Of a stretch of 64,000 nt of DNA, positions 1 to 9,048 are shown piece by piece. A program made the translations under genes and the position numbers. The notes below the pieces were generated by a model. That model was not told the origin of the DNA. It made no database searches and saw only the letters and a program-made list of their open reading frames with translations. Numbering within the stretch: the stretch's first letter is position 1; each line of letters opens with the position of its first letter. The DNA is from Flavobacteriales bacterium UBA7878 (GTDB taxonomy: Bacteria; Bacteroidota; Bacteroidia; Flavobacteriales; Schleiferiaceae), in assembly GCA_002501205.1 (NCBI GenBank), contig DLRW01000022.1, positions 2,163-66,162 on the forward strand, written 5' to 3'.

Positions 1-220
1 GGGCATTGATCCCTTCACGAGCCACATAAATGCGCCCCAGGCAGTTAAGCTCAGTCCACTCTTGATATAAACGATCGCGCATGGCTTGCGGATCATCGAG
101 GATAACGTATCGATAAAAAGATACGGTGATGCGTTTAAAGTCTTCGGCCATCAGGCGCGCTTCCAGCTCTTCCCGACTGTAGCGGTTTACCAGATTCTTT
201 TTTCCGGCATTAGGATCCAT
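1..220 (-). CDS. trhO: TrhO-type tRNA uridine-34 hydroxylase (rhodanese family), partial
   Basis: Only the first 73 codons are inside the window; the gene continues beyond position 1. The reverse-complement frame from the ATG at 220 reads MDPNAGKKNLVNRYSREELE and later YRYVILDDP and GRIYVAREGIN. This is the typical N-terminal domain of the YceA/TrhO (UPF0176) family. Family members hydroxylate uridine 34 of certain tRNAs in an oxygen-dependent reaction, giving 5-hydroxyuridine. The catalytic rhodanese domain with its cysteine lies outside the window, so activity cannot be checked. A TAnnTTTG promoter element lies just upstream (236-243). The family call rests on motif recognition over a short stretch. 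Confidence 0.85.
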   Translation of the reverse strand, partial: MDPNAGKKNLVNRYSREELEARLMAEDFKRITVSFYRYVILDDPQAMRDRLYQEWTELNCLGRIYVAREGINA

Positions 221-235
221 AGACAGAAATTTTTG

Positions 236-243
236 CAAAAGTA
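236..243 (-). promoter_or_regulatory. -7 promoter element for trhO
   Basis: On the minus strand this reads TACTTTTG, a full match to the Bacteroidota -7 consensus TAnnTTTG, 15 bases upstream of the trhO ATG. A TTTG sits further upstream (269-272), but at about 25 bases it is too far for a normal -33 element, so only the -7 element is claimed. Confidence 0.5.
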
Positions 244-393
244 CGAAAGCGAAAAAGGGGGAATATGACAAATGTTAGCTTTAAAGCTTCCACTCATCAA
301 TAGACAAGCCTTTTAGGGCACTAATAGCAAGTATTGACTTGTGCTTTTCAGCTGCTGATCGGATATTGAAGGTTCTAACCAATCAAACCTTTT

Positions 394-1812
394 ATGAAAA
401 AGCTGGGCTATCTCCTGCTTCCGCTGATGCTGTTTAGCTGTCAGAATCCACCATCCAATCCTCAAGATGAAAAGCTGGGCCAAGAGCTGATGCAGGTGGC
501 AGATAATATTTCGCAATTAATGGCTAGCTACCATTATAATCCGGGTGAATTGCAAGGCGATGCCTATTTAGAGGTAGAGCAAAAGGTAAAGGAGCTGGCT
601 CAGAATGCCCAAAGCAAAGAAGAATTTAGAGAGGGTTTTAATGGCCTTTGGCAGGATGGACCTTTCTCGCATGTAAGCCTGGTGGATATGGAAAGACCGG
701 CTACTGCCATGGCTGATTTTGTTGATAGCCTTAGAGTGGGGGATCATGCAGTTTCCCTGGAATGGATGGGGAAAACGGCCTTGCTAACGGTTACAACTAT
801 GACGGGCATCGATACCAAGGAGCGAGTTTTTGCAGCTTTTCAAGAGATAGCAAAACAATCTGCAGACACCCTGATACTAGATCTTCGCAATAATACCGGT
901 GGAACCTTTGCCGGGGTGCCCCTGATCGGACATATTATAGAAGCACCCCTTGATGCTGGTTTTTTTGTTTCACGTAAATGGTGGAAGAAGCACGGTGAGG
1001 CCCCGGCTTTTAGCCATGTGCAAGGATTAGACTCCTGGAAGGGTTGGTCCCTGAAGGCCTTTTGGCATGATGTGCAGGAGGCAGAATTAAGTCGGGTGCA
1101 GTTCGAAGCAATGGAACCTCATTTTGCCGGTCCGGTTTATGTGCTGATAAGTTCTAAAACCGCTAGCGCCGCAGAGTTTACAGCTGATGCACTGGCCAAT
1201 GTGGAGAGCGTATCTTTAATCGGGGAACGAACTGCGGGCCAAATGCTTTCGCAGAAGATGTTTGACTTGCCACAAGGATTACAATTGTCGCTGCCCATCG
1301 CCGAATATTATTCTACGCGCATGGGGCGTATCGAAGGCAAAGGAGTAGCTCCGGATATTGAGATTGATCAAAGCCTGGCGCTGAACTTAGCCAGGGCTTT
1401 GTGCAAGGGAGCTAATTTGGATACGACTATGGCCATGCTTCAGGCGGAGTTGGACTCCAAGAAAGCTCAACCTCTGGCCGGAGAAGAAATCTACCTTTTT
1501 GGATCGATGAATGATTGGGGGAAGAATAGGCAGAATAGTCCTCAATTTAGCTATTTGGGGAAGGGACAGTTTGAAGCGATACTCAGCCTTGAAAAGGGGA
1601 ACCATGAATTTAAGATTGCCCCCATGAATTGGGAATTTGATTTTGGGGCCGCATCAGATCAAGGTCCTATGGAATTAGGTGCAGAGCAAAGCCTGGTTAA
1701 GAAAGGGGGGAGCCCCAATCTGAAATTAAAGCTTGATGCTAAAAGCGAAGTTCATTTCATTTTGGACTTATCGAATGAAAATGCTCCGGTGCTTAAGCTT
1801 ATTAGCTCATAG
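394..1812 (+). CDS. S41 family peptidase lipoprotein with C-terminal glycogen-binding-like domain
   Basis: A 472-residue protein with a lipoprotein signal: lipobox LFSC with Cys16. It is probably membrane-anchored on the periplasmic or outer side. Residues about 100-335 resemble the tail-specific/C-terminal processing protease fold (S41): LDLRNNTGG at 162-170, candidate nucleophile Ser258 in TASAAEF, and GKGVAPDIEI near 315-324. A PDZ domain is not evident. The last ~110 residues start with EIYLFGSMNDWG and look like an early-set or AMPK/CBM48-like beta domain, as found in glycan-binding proteins. Such a fusion is uncommon for S41 enzymes. The catalytic lysine is not assigned with certainty; Lys288 is a candidate. 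The substrate is unknown. Confidence 0.75.
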   Translation: MKKLGYLLLPLMLFSCQNPPSNPQDEKLGQELMQVADNISQLMASYHYNPGELQGDAYLEVEQKVKELAQNAQSKEEFREGFNGLWQDGPFSHVSLVDMERPATAMADFVDSLRVGDHAVSLEWMGKTALLTVTTMTGIDTKERVFAAFQEIAKQSADTLILDLRNNTGGTFAGVPLIGHIIEAPLDAGFFVSRKWWKKHGEAPAFSHVQGLDSWKGWSLKAFWHDVQEAELSRVQFEAMEPHFAGPVYVLISSKTASAAEFTADALANVESVSLIGERTAGQMLSQKMFDLPQGLQLSLPIAEYYSTRMGRIEGKGVAPDIEIDQSLALNLARALCKGANLDTTMAMLQAELDSKKAQPLAGEEIYLFGSMNDWGKNRQNSPQFSYLGKGQFEAILSLEKGNHEFKIAPMNWEFDFGAASDQGPMELGAEQSLVKKGGSPNLKLKLDAKSEVHFILDLSNENAPVLKLISS

Positions 1813-1922
1813 CTCAGTCGCCTCAATGCTATGCTTTTCTGAAAATCGATTGCAGGTTTAGTGGCTATTGAATCGGACTTGAAGTAATTTGCAAGGAATT
1901 ATGCGAACCTAAATCCCGAATC

Positions 1923-2582
1923 GTGAAAACATCATTTGCCTCCGTCCTTTTAGTATTTGTTATTTCTGCCTGTTCCAGTAAGCAGGCTGAAACTTCGGCT
2001 ACCCAAGAAGTGGAGGTGACCTATACCAAGGATGATCAGCAAATAACCGAAACCCTTGAGATTGATACGGCAACTTTCAATCTGATGAAAGCCCTGGTGG
2101 AAGGGAGGAAGCCTGAGGATTTAATAAAGGGAGAAAATGATTCCATTTTTTCGAAAGAAGGCAGATTGGACTATGTCGTTTTAGGCAGTGATGTTTATGG
2201 CGCTGCGATCAAAAAGTTCTATTACAATGAAAAAGGTCAACTCGTTCGTCTTGTTGGCTTTTCGGAGGAGGGTAGTATTGCGCCTTTTTTTGAGTATGTA
2301 GCTATTCATGAACAAGATTATGACTCGGAGGGTCGTCTAATTGAAGAGCGATTTCTCGATGCTAATGGGGCCTTTGTGGGACCTGGTTCGGTGCCGCCAA
2401 TCTTGCAGTTGAAATACGATGAACGCGGCAATAAAAAGGAAATCATCTATCTGGATGCCCATCGCAAGATGTACGAAGGTTTAACCCGCATTGTATTTGA
2501 GTACAATGAGGATAATCAGCTAGTTCGAAAGCTCTCTTATAATGCTAAAGGAGAAGTTGTGGGAGAGGAGACCTATCAATAA
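1923..2582 (+). CDS. YD-repeat-like lipoprotein of unknown function
   Basis: A 219-residue protein starting with GTG (no nearer ATG fits the signal peptide). It has a lipoprotein signal (VISAC, Cys17) followed by a polar linker. From about residue 100 it carries four short repeats of the RHS/YD type: YNEKGQLVRL, YDSEGRLIEE, YDERGNKKEI and YNEDNQLVRK. These repeats form beta-strands in other families, and nothing shows a toxin domain here. The protein is far too short for an Rhs toxin, so a surface or periplasmic structural role is more likely. I do not recognise a named family. Confidence 0.7.
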   Translation: MKTSFASVLLVFVISACSSKQAETSATQEVEVTYTKDDQQITETLEIDTATFNLMKALVEGRKPEDLIKGENDSIFSKEGRLDYVVLGSDVYGAAIKKFYYNEKGQLVRLVGFSEEGSIAPFFEYVAIHEQDYDSEGRLIEERFLDANGAFVGPGSVPPILQLKYDERGNKKEIIYLDAHRKMYEGLTRIVFEYNEDNQLVRKLSYNAKGEVVGEETYQ

Positions 2583-2626
2583 TTGCTATCCAGTAATTAA
2601 TCTCTTAAGCGATATAAATCAAGACC

Positions 2627-2710
2627 ATGATTAAGCATCTCGCACTTTTCATCTTGCTATTCATCATTTTAGCCGCTCGGAAGCGAAAGAAATCGCAATC
2701 GGAGGAATAG
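2627..2710 (+). CDS. putative 27-residue single-span membrane peptide
   Basis: A short open frame starting at ATG 2627 encodes MIKHLALFILLFIILAA, a perfect hydrophobic helix, followed by a basic and polar tail (RKRKKSQSEE) and a TAG stop. The layout of one membrane helix plus a positive cytoplasmic tail is what a real small membrane protein would look like. It sits in the gap between the YD-repeat lipoprotein and the next membrane protein, on the same strand. There is no homology evidence, and a chance open frame of this length is possible. Confidence 0.35.
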   Translation: MIKHLALFILLFIILAARKRKKSQSEE

Positions 2711-2783
2711 ATGGATTTGGTCCAAGGGTTTGATCTACAGTAATTTATTTGTAATTTCTGCCAGCCAAATCAAATCCATTGCC

Positions 2784-3221
2784 ATGAAGATTAATCAGTT
2801 AAAAAGCATCCATGCCTGGGTGCGCAGTACTTCTACTTCTGAGGTGCTTTTTGTGACGGCCTTAATCCTGCCAGTTTATTTATTGCTTTACAATGCCTTG
2901 ATTAATCAAATTAGTCAGGATTGGAAGAATTGGGGTTTGGGCCTGGCTATTCTACTCTATTTTGTGGGTTTAATTTGGATGAAGCTCCGTCAATCCAAGG
3001 AAGAGAAGGACTTTACCGATTTCTTAATTATTAAGAATCATATCCTCGATAAAGGCTATCTTTTTATGTCTTTTGAGCGCATTGCCGAGATTGATCAGCG
3101 TTTGGATGAAAAAAGAATAAAGCAATTGGTTTTTGCCTTTCCGAATGAACTGCGATTCGCCAAGCTTAAGGAAAACAAAAAAGGCATTAAGGTTTTGAAT
3201 TTGGTGGAAGAGCAAGATTAA
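2784..3221 (+). CDS. small two-helix membrane protein, unknown function
   Basis: The likely start is ATG 2784 (145 residues, MKINQLKSIHAW), because the longer frame would need a TTG at 2730 and a non-conserved-looking leader. Two membrane helices are visible at about residues 23-43 (VLFVTALILPVYLLLYNAL) and 50-70 (LGLAILLYFVGLIWM). They are followed by a charged cytoplasmic domain of about 75 residues rich in Lys and Glu. No enzyme motif is visible and no family was recognised. Confidence 0.6.
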   Translation: MKINQLKSIHAWVRSTSTSEVLFVTALILPVYLLLYNALINQISQDWKNWGLGLAILLYFVGLIWMKLRQSKEEKDFTDFLIIKNHILDKGYLFMSFERIAEIDQRLDEKRIKQLVFAFPNELRFAKLKENKKGIKVLNLVEEQD

Positions 3222-3288
3222 AAGGGCGCAAGATTCGGATTGCGGGTTTCAAAAGCATGAAGCACTTTTGCCTCAATTGCAGCCAAAA

Positions 3289-4137
3289 ATGAAGCAGGAA
3301 GAAAGCCTCAATTATCAGCGCATCGCCAAGGTGATTGAATACATACAAAATCATTTTCAGGAGCAGCCTAGCTTAGATGACTTAGCTGCGCAGGTGCATT
3401 TAAGTCCTTTTCATTTTCAACGATTGTTTCGTGATTGGGCTGGTACTAGTCCAAAGAAATTCCTGCAATACACCAGTTTGAATCATGCCAAGAGATTACT
3501 GGCGGAGCAAGAAGCTTCCCTCTCGGAAACCGCCTTTCAAACCGGCCTTTCCGGCACCAGCCGTTTACATGATCTCTTTATCAATATTCAAGGCATGAGT
3601 CCGGCGGAATACCAAAAGGGTGGTGAAAATCTAAGCGTCCACTATAGTTTGGCCGAAAGCCCTTTTGGTCAGCTGATTGTGGCTTCCACCCATAAAGGAC
3701 TTTGCTATCTGGCTTTCGCGGAATCGGAAGACCAAGCCTTCGAGGGCTTAAAAAATGAATTTCCGAGGGCCACTTTGAAGCAGGGGAGTGATGTAAATCA
3801 AGAGAGCGCCTTGCGCTTTTTTAGCAGGGATTGGACCCAATTGCCGCAAATAAAGCTGCATTTGAAGGGAACTGAATTTCAATTGCAGGTTTGGGAAGCG
3901 CTTTTAAAAATTCCATCAGCGCAGGTGGCTACTTATGGAACATTGGCCGCCCAAATTGGCAAGCCCAAAGCATCGCGAGCGGTAGGCACGGCTATTGGCT
4001 CCAACCCCATTGCCTATTTGATTCCCTGTCATCGGGTGATTCGGGCTTCAGGAGAATTAGGAGGTTACCGTTGGGATCCTCTGCGCAAGCGAGCCCTCTT
4101 GGCTTGGGAGGCAGCTGAGCAAGATGCTCAAAGCTAA
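3289..4137 (+). CDS. AraC-type regulator fused to methylated-DNA-protein-cysteine methyltransferase (Ada-like)
   Basis: ATG 3289 gives 282 residues; an upstream TTG at 3268 would add only seven residues. Residues about 8-105 form an AraC-type helix-turn-helix domain (LDDLAAQVHLSPFHFQRLF, then SLSETAFQTGLSG). Residues about 115-275 form an O6-methylguanine-DNA methyltransferase, with the alkyl-acceptor cysteine in PCHRVI and the DNA-binding segment KASRAVGTAIGSNP. The protein would remove methyl groups from damaged guanine irreversibly and may also act as a transcription factor. Unlike E. coli Ada it lacks the N-terminal zinc-binding methylphosphotriester domain, so how the AraC part would sense damage is unclear. 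Confidence 0.88.
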   Translation: MKQEESLNYQRIAKVIEYIQNHFQEQPSLDDLAAQVHLSPFHFQRLFRDWAGTSPKKFLQYTSLNHAKRLLAEQEASLSETAFQTGLSGTSRLHDLFINIQGMSPAEYQKGGENLSVHYSLAESPFGQLIVASTHKGLCYLAFAESEDQAFEGLKNEFPRATLKQGSDVNQESALRFFSRDWTQLPQIKLHLKGTEFQLQVWEALLKIPSAQVATYGTLAAQIGKPKASRAVGTAIGSNPIAYLIPCHRVIRASGELGGYRWDPLRKRALLAWEAAEQDAQS

Positions 4138-4215
4138 TCATTGAAAAAGGCTATTTGCTTATCCTAAAAGCGAATTATAAGCGTTGATTAGCTAGTTCCA
4201 ATTAAATCGCGCTTC

Positions 4216-5397
4216 ATGAAGTTTTCTTTATTCCTGACTGTTTTATCGCTTCTCTTTTTTCATTCAGTTCGAGGGCAAGCCTTTCAGGTAGGGGATACGG
4301 TTCCCGATTATATATTTCAAGAAGTTCTGAATGGAGATCAAAAACCCATTTCATTAGCCTCACAGAACAAGCCTTTGCTTATTGATTTTTGGGCAAGCTG
4401 GTGTGCGCCTTGTATTCCGACTTTGCATAAAATGGAGAAGTGGCAAATTGAATTCGAAGGACAAATTAACTTCATCAGCGTATCTGCCGACAGTAAAGAA
4501 AATCTTCAGCGTTTTTTGCAAAATTCACCGCTTTCCATTCCAGTGGTCTGGGATACGAATCATCGCAAAATTTTTCCCTACCGCTATGTGCCGCATAGCG
4601 TATTGATCAATGACCAGGGCCTTATTCTTTATATGGGCAGTCCCAAAAAATTGAATAGTGAGATCTTGCAGAATTTAATTGATGGTCAGGATTTGGAAAT
4701 TCCGGAAGAGGAGAAACCGGCAAAGTCCGACAATCATTTAATGGAAACCTATCAGGAGGATGCTTTCCAATATCGCCTAAGTTCCGAACAAAAGGACTGG
4801 TCTTTTAAAAATGATATAAAGCGAGATGTAAAAGGTAAGCCTTTGGCGCTTGATTTTCGCAATGTGTCCCTATATCGCCTTTTGGCGGATGTCTATCAAC
4901 TGTCTTCCGTAGCTCGAATTTACAGCGAGGTGGATGTAGCCGCCCATCGTAAATACTGCTTTAGATTGGAGCAGGATCCGCAGTACCCATTAGATCTTCT
5001 AGAGCATGCCCAAGCCATTCTAAATTCTCATTTGGAGTATGAGGCAAACTGGCAATCTGTAACCCTGGATTCGGTTTGCGTTCTGGAAGTTTTAGATAGC
5101 ACGAAATTACCCTCGGCTTCAAAAGAAGAAGAGCCTTATTTTGAATACCGCGGACCTTATTATTTGGGCAAAAAGGTCACTACCTATGATTTGATTAAAT
5201 ACCTCGAGAATGAGGTGCAGTTGCCGGTTAAGGATAAAGCCTTGCTCGATTATCCTTTCGATATGGAGTTGAACTGGAGCTATGGCGATGGTAAAACCCT
5301 CAATCGTGAATTAGCGAAATATGGATTGCAAATTAAGTGGTCTGATCAGCAGGAAGAGCTTAAATTATTAGTTCTAAAATCCAAGATTGGTGATTAA
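4216..5397 (+). CDS. TlpA-like thioredoxin with DUF3738-like C-terminal domain
   Basis: 393 residues with a Sec signal peptide (residues 1-21, cut near VRGQA), so it is exported. Residues about 25-165 are a TlpA/ResA thioredoxin fold with active site WASWCAPC (Cys63 and Cys66) and the cis-proline region YVPHSVLI. It should reduce or oxidise disulfides in the periplasm. Residues about 200-393 form a second domain that ends LIKYLENEVQLPVKDKALL...YPFDMELNW. This resembles the DUF3738 region found behind TlpA domains in other Bacteroidota and Acidobacteria. The role of the second domain is unknown. The gene stands alone with about 78 bases upstream and 105 bases downstream. Confidence 0.8.
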   Translation: MKFSLFLTVLSLLFFHSVRGQAFQVGDTVPDYIFQEVLNGDQKPISLASQNKPLLIDFWASWCAPCIPTLHKMEKWQIEFEGQINFISVSADSKENLQRFLQNSPLSIPVVWDTNHRKIFPYRYVPHSVLINDQGLILYMGSPKKLNSEILQNLIDGQDLEIPEEEKPAKSDNHLMETYQEDAFQYRLSSEQKDWSFKNDIKRDVKGKPLALDFRNVSLYRLLADVYQLSSVARIYSEVDVAAHRKYCFRLEQDPQYPLDLLEHAQAILNSHLEYEANWQSVTLDSVCVLEVLDSTKLPSASKEEEPYFEYRGPYYLGKKVTTYDLIKYLENEVQLPVKDKALLDYPFDMELNWSYGDGKTLNRELAKYGLQIKWSDQQEELKLLVLKSKIGD

Positions 5398-5502
5398 AGG
5401 AATCAGATATCCGGCTTTTAGCCTGCAAATCCCCAATGCTAGAATTTTCTGTTTTATACTTGTAAACTCGTAATAATCATCAAATATCCTAACTGATTTT
5501 TC

Positions 5503-8500
5503 ATGCATCGTTTTCTATTAAGCTTCCTTTTGCTGCCCCTCTTTAGCTTCGCACAAATCAACAAAGAGTATCAAGGTTTGCTCTGGAAGATTTCCGGCAA
5601 TGGTCTCGAAGATCCTTCCTTCCTCTATGGTACCATGCACGTGAGCAATAGGGTGGCCTTCCACTTAAGTGAAACATTCTTTGAGGCGCTGGACAATGCC
5701 GATTATGTGGCGCTGGAAACCAACCCTGAGACTTGGGTCTCCGATTTGACCAGCTCAGAACTCTACCGCGACCTTTTTAAAATGTCCTATCAGTACAATC
5801 AGTACATGATGCCCTTATACAGTTCCTTTAATCCTAAGGAGCCCCAGCAACAAGAGTGGGAGTATTATTTGGCACGCGATCAGGATTTACTGAATAATCT
5901 ACTTTATCGTCTCGATCAGCAGGATCAGGACTTTGCTGAGAATACTTATTTGGATCTTTTTATTTTTCAAGCCGGTCGAAAGGCGGGGAAAACTATATAT
6001 GCTCTGGAAGACTATGAAGAGTCCTATAAGAGTGTACTGAAGGCCAGTCGTCAAGATGAAGATGCGGTATATATCACTGATCGACAAGCTCGTGATCTAC
6101 TAGGCGATTTTACCGATTGGCAAACTTTAATGGAAGATGCCTACCGTAGGGGAGATCTCGATTTGATTGATACTCTTAATTCGGTGCTTTATCCCGGTAA
6201 GTATTACCGTAAAAACATGCTTGATGATCGCAATCAGATTATGGTATCCGGCATGGATTCACTTATGCAAGCCGGGGTTCTTTTTACCGGAGTAGGGGCC
6301 TCCCATCTTCCAGGGAAAATGGGGGTAATTAACCTCTTGCGCGAGAAGGGATATACTGTAGAGGCTGAAGACCGAGCGGTGACCACCACCAGCATCAGCC
6401 GTAAGGATGAAATTGATGAGATCGTTCTTAATGCAGAGCTACAGGACTTTATTTCGGATGATTACTTTATCCAAGCTCAGGTGCCAGGTAAAATGATCAA
6501 GTTCTTAAGTCAGCCCTACCAGGAGTATGTTTTTGCCGATATGGTGAACGGGGGTTTCTACAGCATTCGTCGTATACCTACTTACGGACCGGTTTATGGC
6601 AAAGACCGCGCATTTTACCAAGGACGAATTGATAGTATGCTCTTTGAGAATATTCCTGGCAAAATTTTGTCCAAGGATACCATTCAGGTATCGGGATTTC
6701 CGGCTTTCGATATTAAGAATGAAACTCGTACGGGCGACCATCAGCATTATCAAATCGTATTTACAGATTTGGAGGTGATCATCTTTAAAGTGGGGGGGCA
6801 CAAGAAATTTGCGGAATCGGCTCTGCCGGAAGCTTTTTTCAAGAGCCTGGAATTAAACTCTTTTGATGATACGGAGAAGTACCGGCCACAGTTTGAGGGT
6901 TTTGAATTGCGCATGCCGGGTAATTTGAGAACCGAGCAATACGAAGCGGCATTCGCAAATCCTTACTATACTTTTTGGGTTCAGTCCTATGATGATGGGG
7001 CCTATTACGCTGCTGCTTTGCGTCAATATCATGATTTTGACTACTTCGAAGAAGATGATTTTGAACTTAAATACCTGATTGAGAAAATTGCGGATGATAA
7101 AAAGCTGGAAGTAGACACAATCTACTTAGCAGAGCGTGAAAGAACTACTTTCAGTCGTTTTGTTCTAAAGAATAAAAAGGACGAGAAGATCTTTGGGCAG
7201 GTACATCTACAAGGTCCAAAGTATTTAATGTTGATGACCACAGCTCAGGATCAAGCCGAGCAAGAAAGCTTCTTTAATTCCTTTGCTTTTACCGCCTGGC
7301 ATTATGAAGATGAATTTCAAGAATATCAGGATTCGGTGCTGCATGTACGTATGGAAAGCCCTATGAAGCTTAATGATTACGATTCTTTTCTGGAGGGATT
7401 GGGTCAGTCCAGAGGCTATCAATCCGATGAGGATCATCGCTATCGTGGCGAGCTTAAAGAAAAGGTACTTAGCTATAGTCCAAGCGGGGAGCAAATAAAA
7501 GTTCGTCTGGAAACGGAGCACATCTATGCTTCCTATCCAAAATTGGAAGATTATTGGCTTGAGAAGATTAGCGACTTTAGCGAAGAGGAAGACTTGCTGC
7601 TTATTAGCGATTCTACCCTTTATACCAAGCAAGACGATAATTATCTAAGCGAAGCCAAGCTCCTGGTTTTTAGCGATACCAATACCCATCGTCAAATTAA
7701 GACCAAATGGATTTTAGAAAACGGGGCGCTCTATAGCTTGTGGACTCTTAGTGACAGTTTAGGCTATCGTTCTGCTTTTGCGGAAAGAGCCTTGGCAAGC
7801 TTCCAGCCAGCCGGAGATACTATTTTCGGGAAACCTATTACACTCCCTAAGTCTGATCTCTTTTTTGAGGCATTAGACAGTCGAGACAGTGTGCGATTAT
7901 TTGAAGCCTCCAATTCGGTGTATGAGGTGGATTTTGTGGAATCGGATGCCGCTAGGATTAAAGACTATGTGCTGAATTATGAACAAGAAGGTTTTGATCG
8001 GACGGCACGATTAAAACTATTGAACCGACTCTCTTGGCTGGATAATGAAAAGCATATTCCCTTTTTAGAGGATTTGTATTATGATAAATTGGACTCTTCG
8101 GCCTATCAATTTAAGATTCTGGAAACCTTAGTGGACTTTAATGGGAAGGAAGGTAATAAGAGCTTTAAAAAGCTGATTATGGATGAGCCTCCTTTTACAG
8201 CTACTTCCTATATCTACAGTCAGCTGTTTAATGAGTTTAGAGATACGATCGAATTGGCTCCGATTATTTATCCGGATATTCTACCGCTTACGGATTTTGA
8301 AGATTATCGCTCTGAGATTTACGAGTTATTGGCAGAGCTACTGGACAGTGGTTTAGTGAAGGGCAGCGATTATAAATCTAAGTATAAGTCTTTGCTGCTC
8401 TTCGCAAAAGTGGAATTGAAAAAACAGCATGCTTCCGATGAGTCGACTAACTCATACAGCCGCAAGAAAACAGTAAACCAGGATTTGGTGACTTATACCA

Positions 8501-9048
8501 AACTACTGCGTCCATTTGCTCGGAAAAAAGAAGTGCAGGAACAGTATCAAAAAACCTTGAGTGTTCGCAATGAAGCGGTTTTGGCTGATTTGGTGGTGGT
8601 GATGGATCCCCATTGGGAAGTACCAGACTCCACCTGGAATTCGCTGGCTAAGAAACCAAAGGCCTTTTACAAGGTCTATCCTTATTTGCGGAAAAACAAC
8701 AAGCTAAAGGTCTTGGATGAGAAATACCGCAGCCGTGAATACTATGCCCAAAGTATTTTGGAATACAGCCGCTATGCGAGCTATGATACCATTTCATTTA
8801 TTCGCAGCGCTAAGGTTGATATTAAGCCCTATCCTGCCGAGGTCTTTTTCTTTAGAGCACGAGATGAAGATGAAAAGCTCTGGAGATTATTGTATTTGGT
8901 GGTTGAGGATAAGGAAAGATTGAGTAGCGATTATGTATTGACTCAAGAGGGGGAGACCTACAATGAGGATATTGCCGATATGGATGAAGTGATTAAAGAT
9001 GCTTTAAAAGATATTAAGCTCTATGGTCGCGAGCGAGTGGTGGATTAA
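5503..9048 (+). CDS. very long TraB/GumN family protein
   Basis: 1181 residues with a Sec signal (FLLSFLLLPLFSFAQ). Residues about 25-290 match the TraB/GumN (PrgY-like) fold: YGTMHVSNRVAF near 42, ADYVALETNPE near 70, and a later GVLFTGVGASHLPGKMGV. This family has an EreA/ChaN-like fold and is suspected to be metal-dependent hydrolase-like. Typical members are 280-400 residues, so the remaining ~890 residues are an extra region with no recognised motif. They are rich in acidic and aromatic residues and end in repetitive helical segments. The reading frame is continuous with no sign of frameshift. The next gene begins immediately after its stop codon, so the two are likely co-translated. Confidence 0.75.
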   Translation: MHRFLLSFLLLPLFSFAQINKEYQGLLWKISGNGLEDPSFLYGTMHVSNRVAFHLSETFFEALDNADYVALETNPETWVSDLTSSELYRDLFKMSYQYNQYMMPLYSSFNPKEPQQQEWEYYLARDQDLLNNLLYRLDQQDQDFAENTYLDLFIFQAGRKAGKTIYALEDYEESYKSVLKASRQDEDAVYITDRQARDLLGDFTDWQTLMEDAYRRGDLDLIDTLNSVLYPGKYYRKNMLDDRNQIMVSGMDSLMQAGVLFTGVGASHLPGKMGVINLLREKGYTVEAEDRAVTTTSISRKDEIDEIVLNAELQDFISDDYFIQAQVPGKMIKFLSQPYQEYVFADMVNGGFYSIRRIPTYGPVYGKDRAFYQGRIDSMLFENIPGKILSKDTIQVSGFPAFDIKNETRTGDHQHYQIVFTDLEVIIFKVGGHKKFAESALPEAFFKSLELNSFDDTEKYRPQFEGFELRMPGNLRTEQYEAAFANPYYTFWVQSYDDGAYYAAALRQYHDFDYFEEDDFELKYLIEKIADDKKLEVDTIYLAERERTTFSRFVLKNKKDEKIFGQVHLQGPKYLMLMTTAQDQAEQESFFNSFAFTAWHYEDEFQEYQDSVLHVRMESPMKLNDYDSFLEGLGQSRGYQSDEDHRYRGELKEKVLSYSPSGEQIKVRLETEHIYASYPKLEDYWLEKISDFSEEEDLLLISDSTLYTKQDDNYLSEAKLLVFSDTNTHRQIKTKWILENGALYSLWTLSDSLGYRSAFAERALASFQPAGDTIFGKPITLPKSDLFFEALDSRDSVRLFEASNSVYEVDFVESDAARIKDYVLNYEQEGFDRTARLKLLNRLSWLDNEKHIPFLEDLYYDKLDSSAYQFKILETLVDFNGKEGNKSFKKLIMDEPPFTATSYIYSQLFNEFRDTIELAPIIYPDILPLTDFEDYRSEIYELLAELLDSGLVKGSDYKSKYKSLLLFAKVELKKQHASDESTNSYSRKKTVNQDLVTYTKLLRPFARKKEVQEQYQKTLSVRNEAVLADLVVVMDPHWEVPDSTWNSLAKKPKAFYKVYPYLRKNNKLKVLDEKYRSREYYAQSILEYSRYASYDTISFIRSAKVDIKPYPAEVFFFRARDEDEKLWRLLYLVVEDKERLSSDYVLTQEGETYNEDIADMDEVIKDALKDIKLYGRERVVD

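Noticed and set aside
1923..2582. Rhs/YD-repeat toxin system
   Set aside because: Only four short repeats, a lipoprotein signal, no C-terminal toxin and no immunity gene; the polymorphic-toxin reading is not supported.
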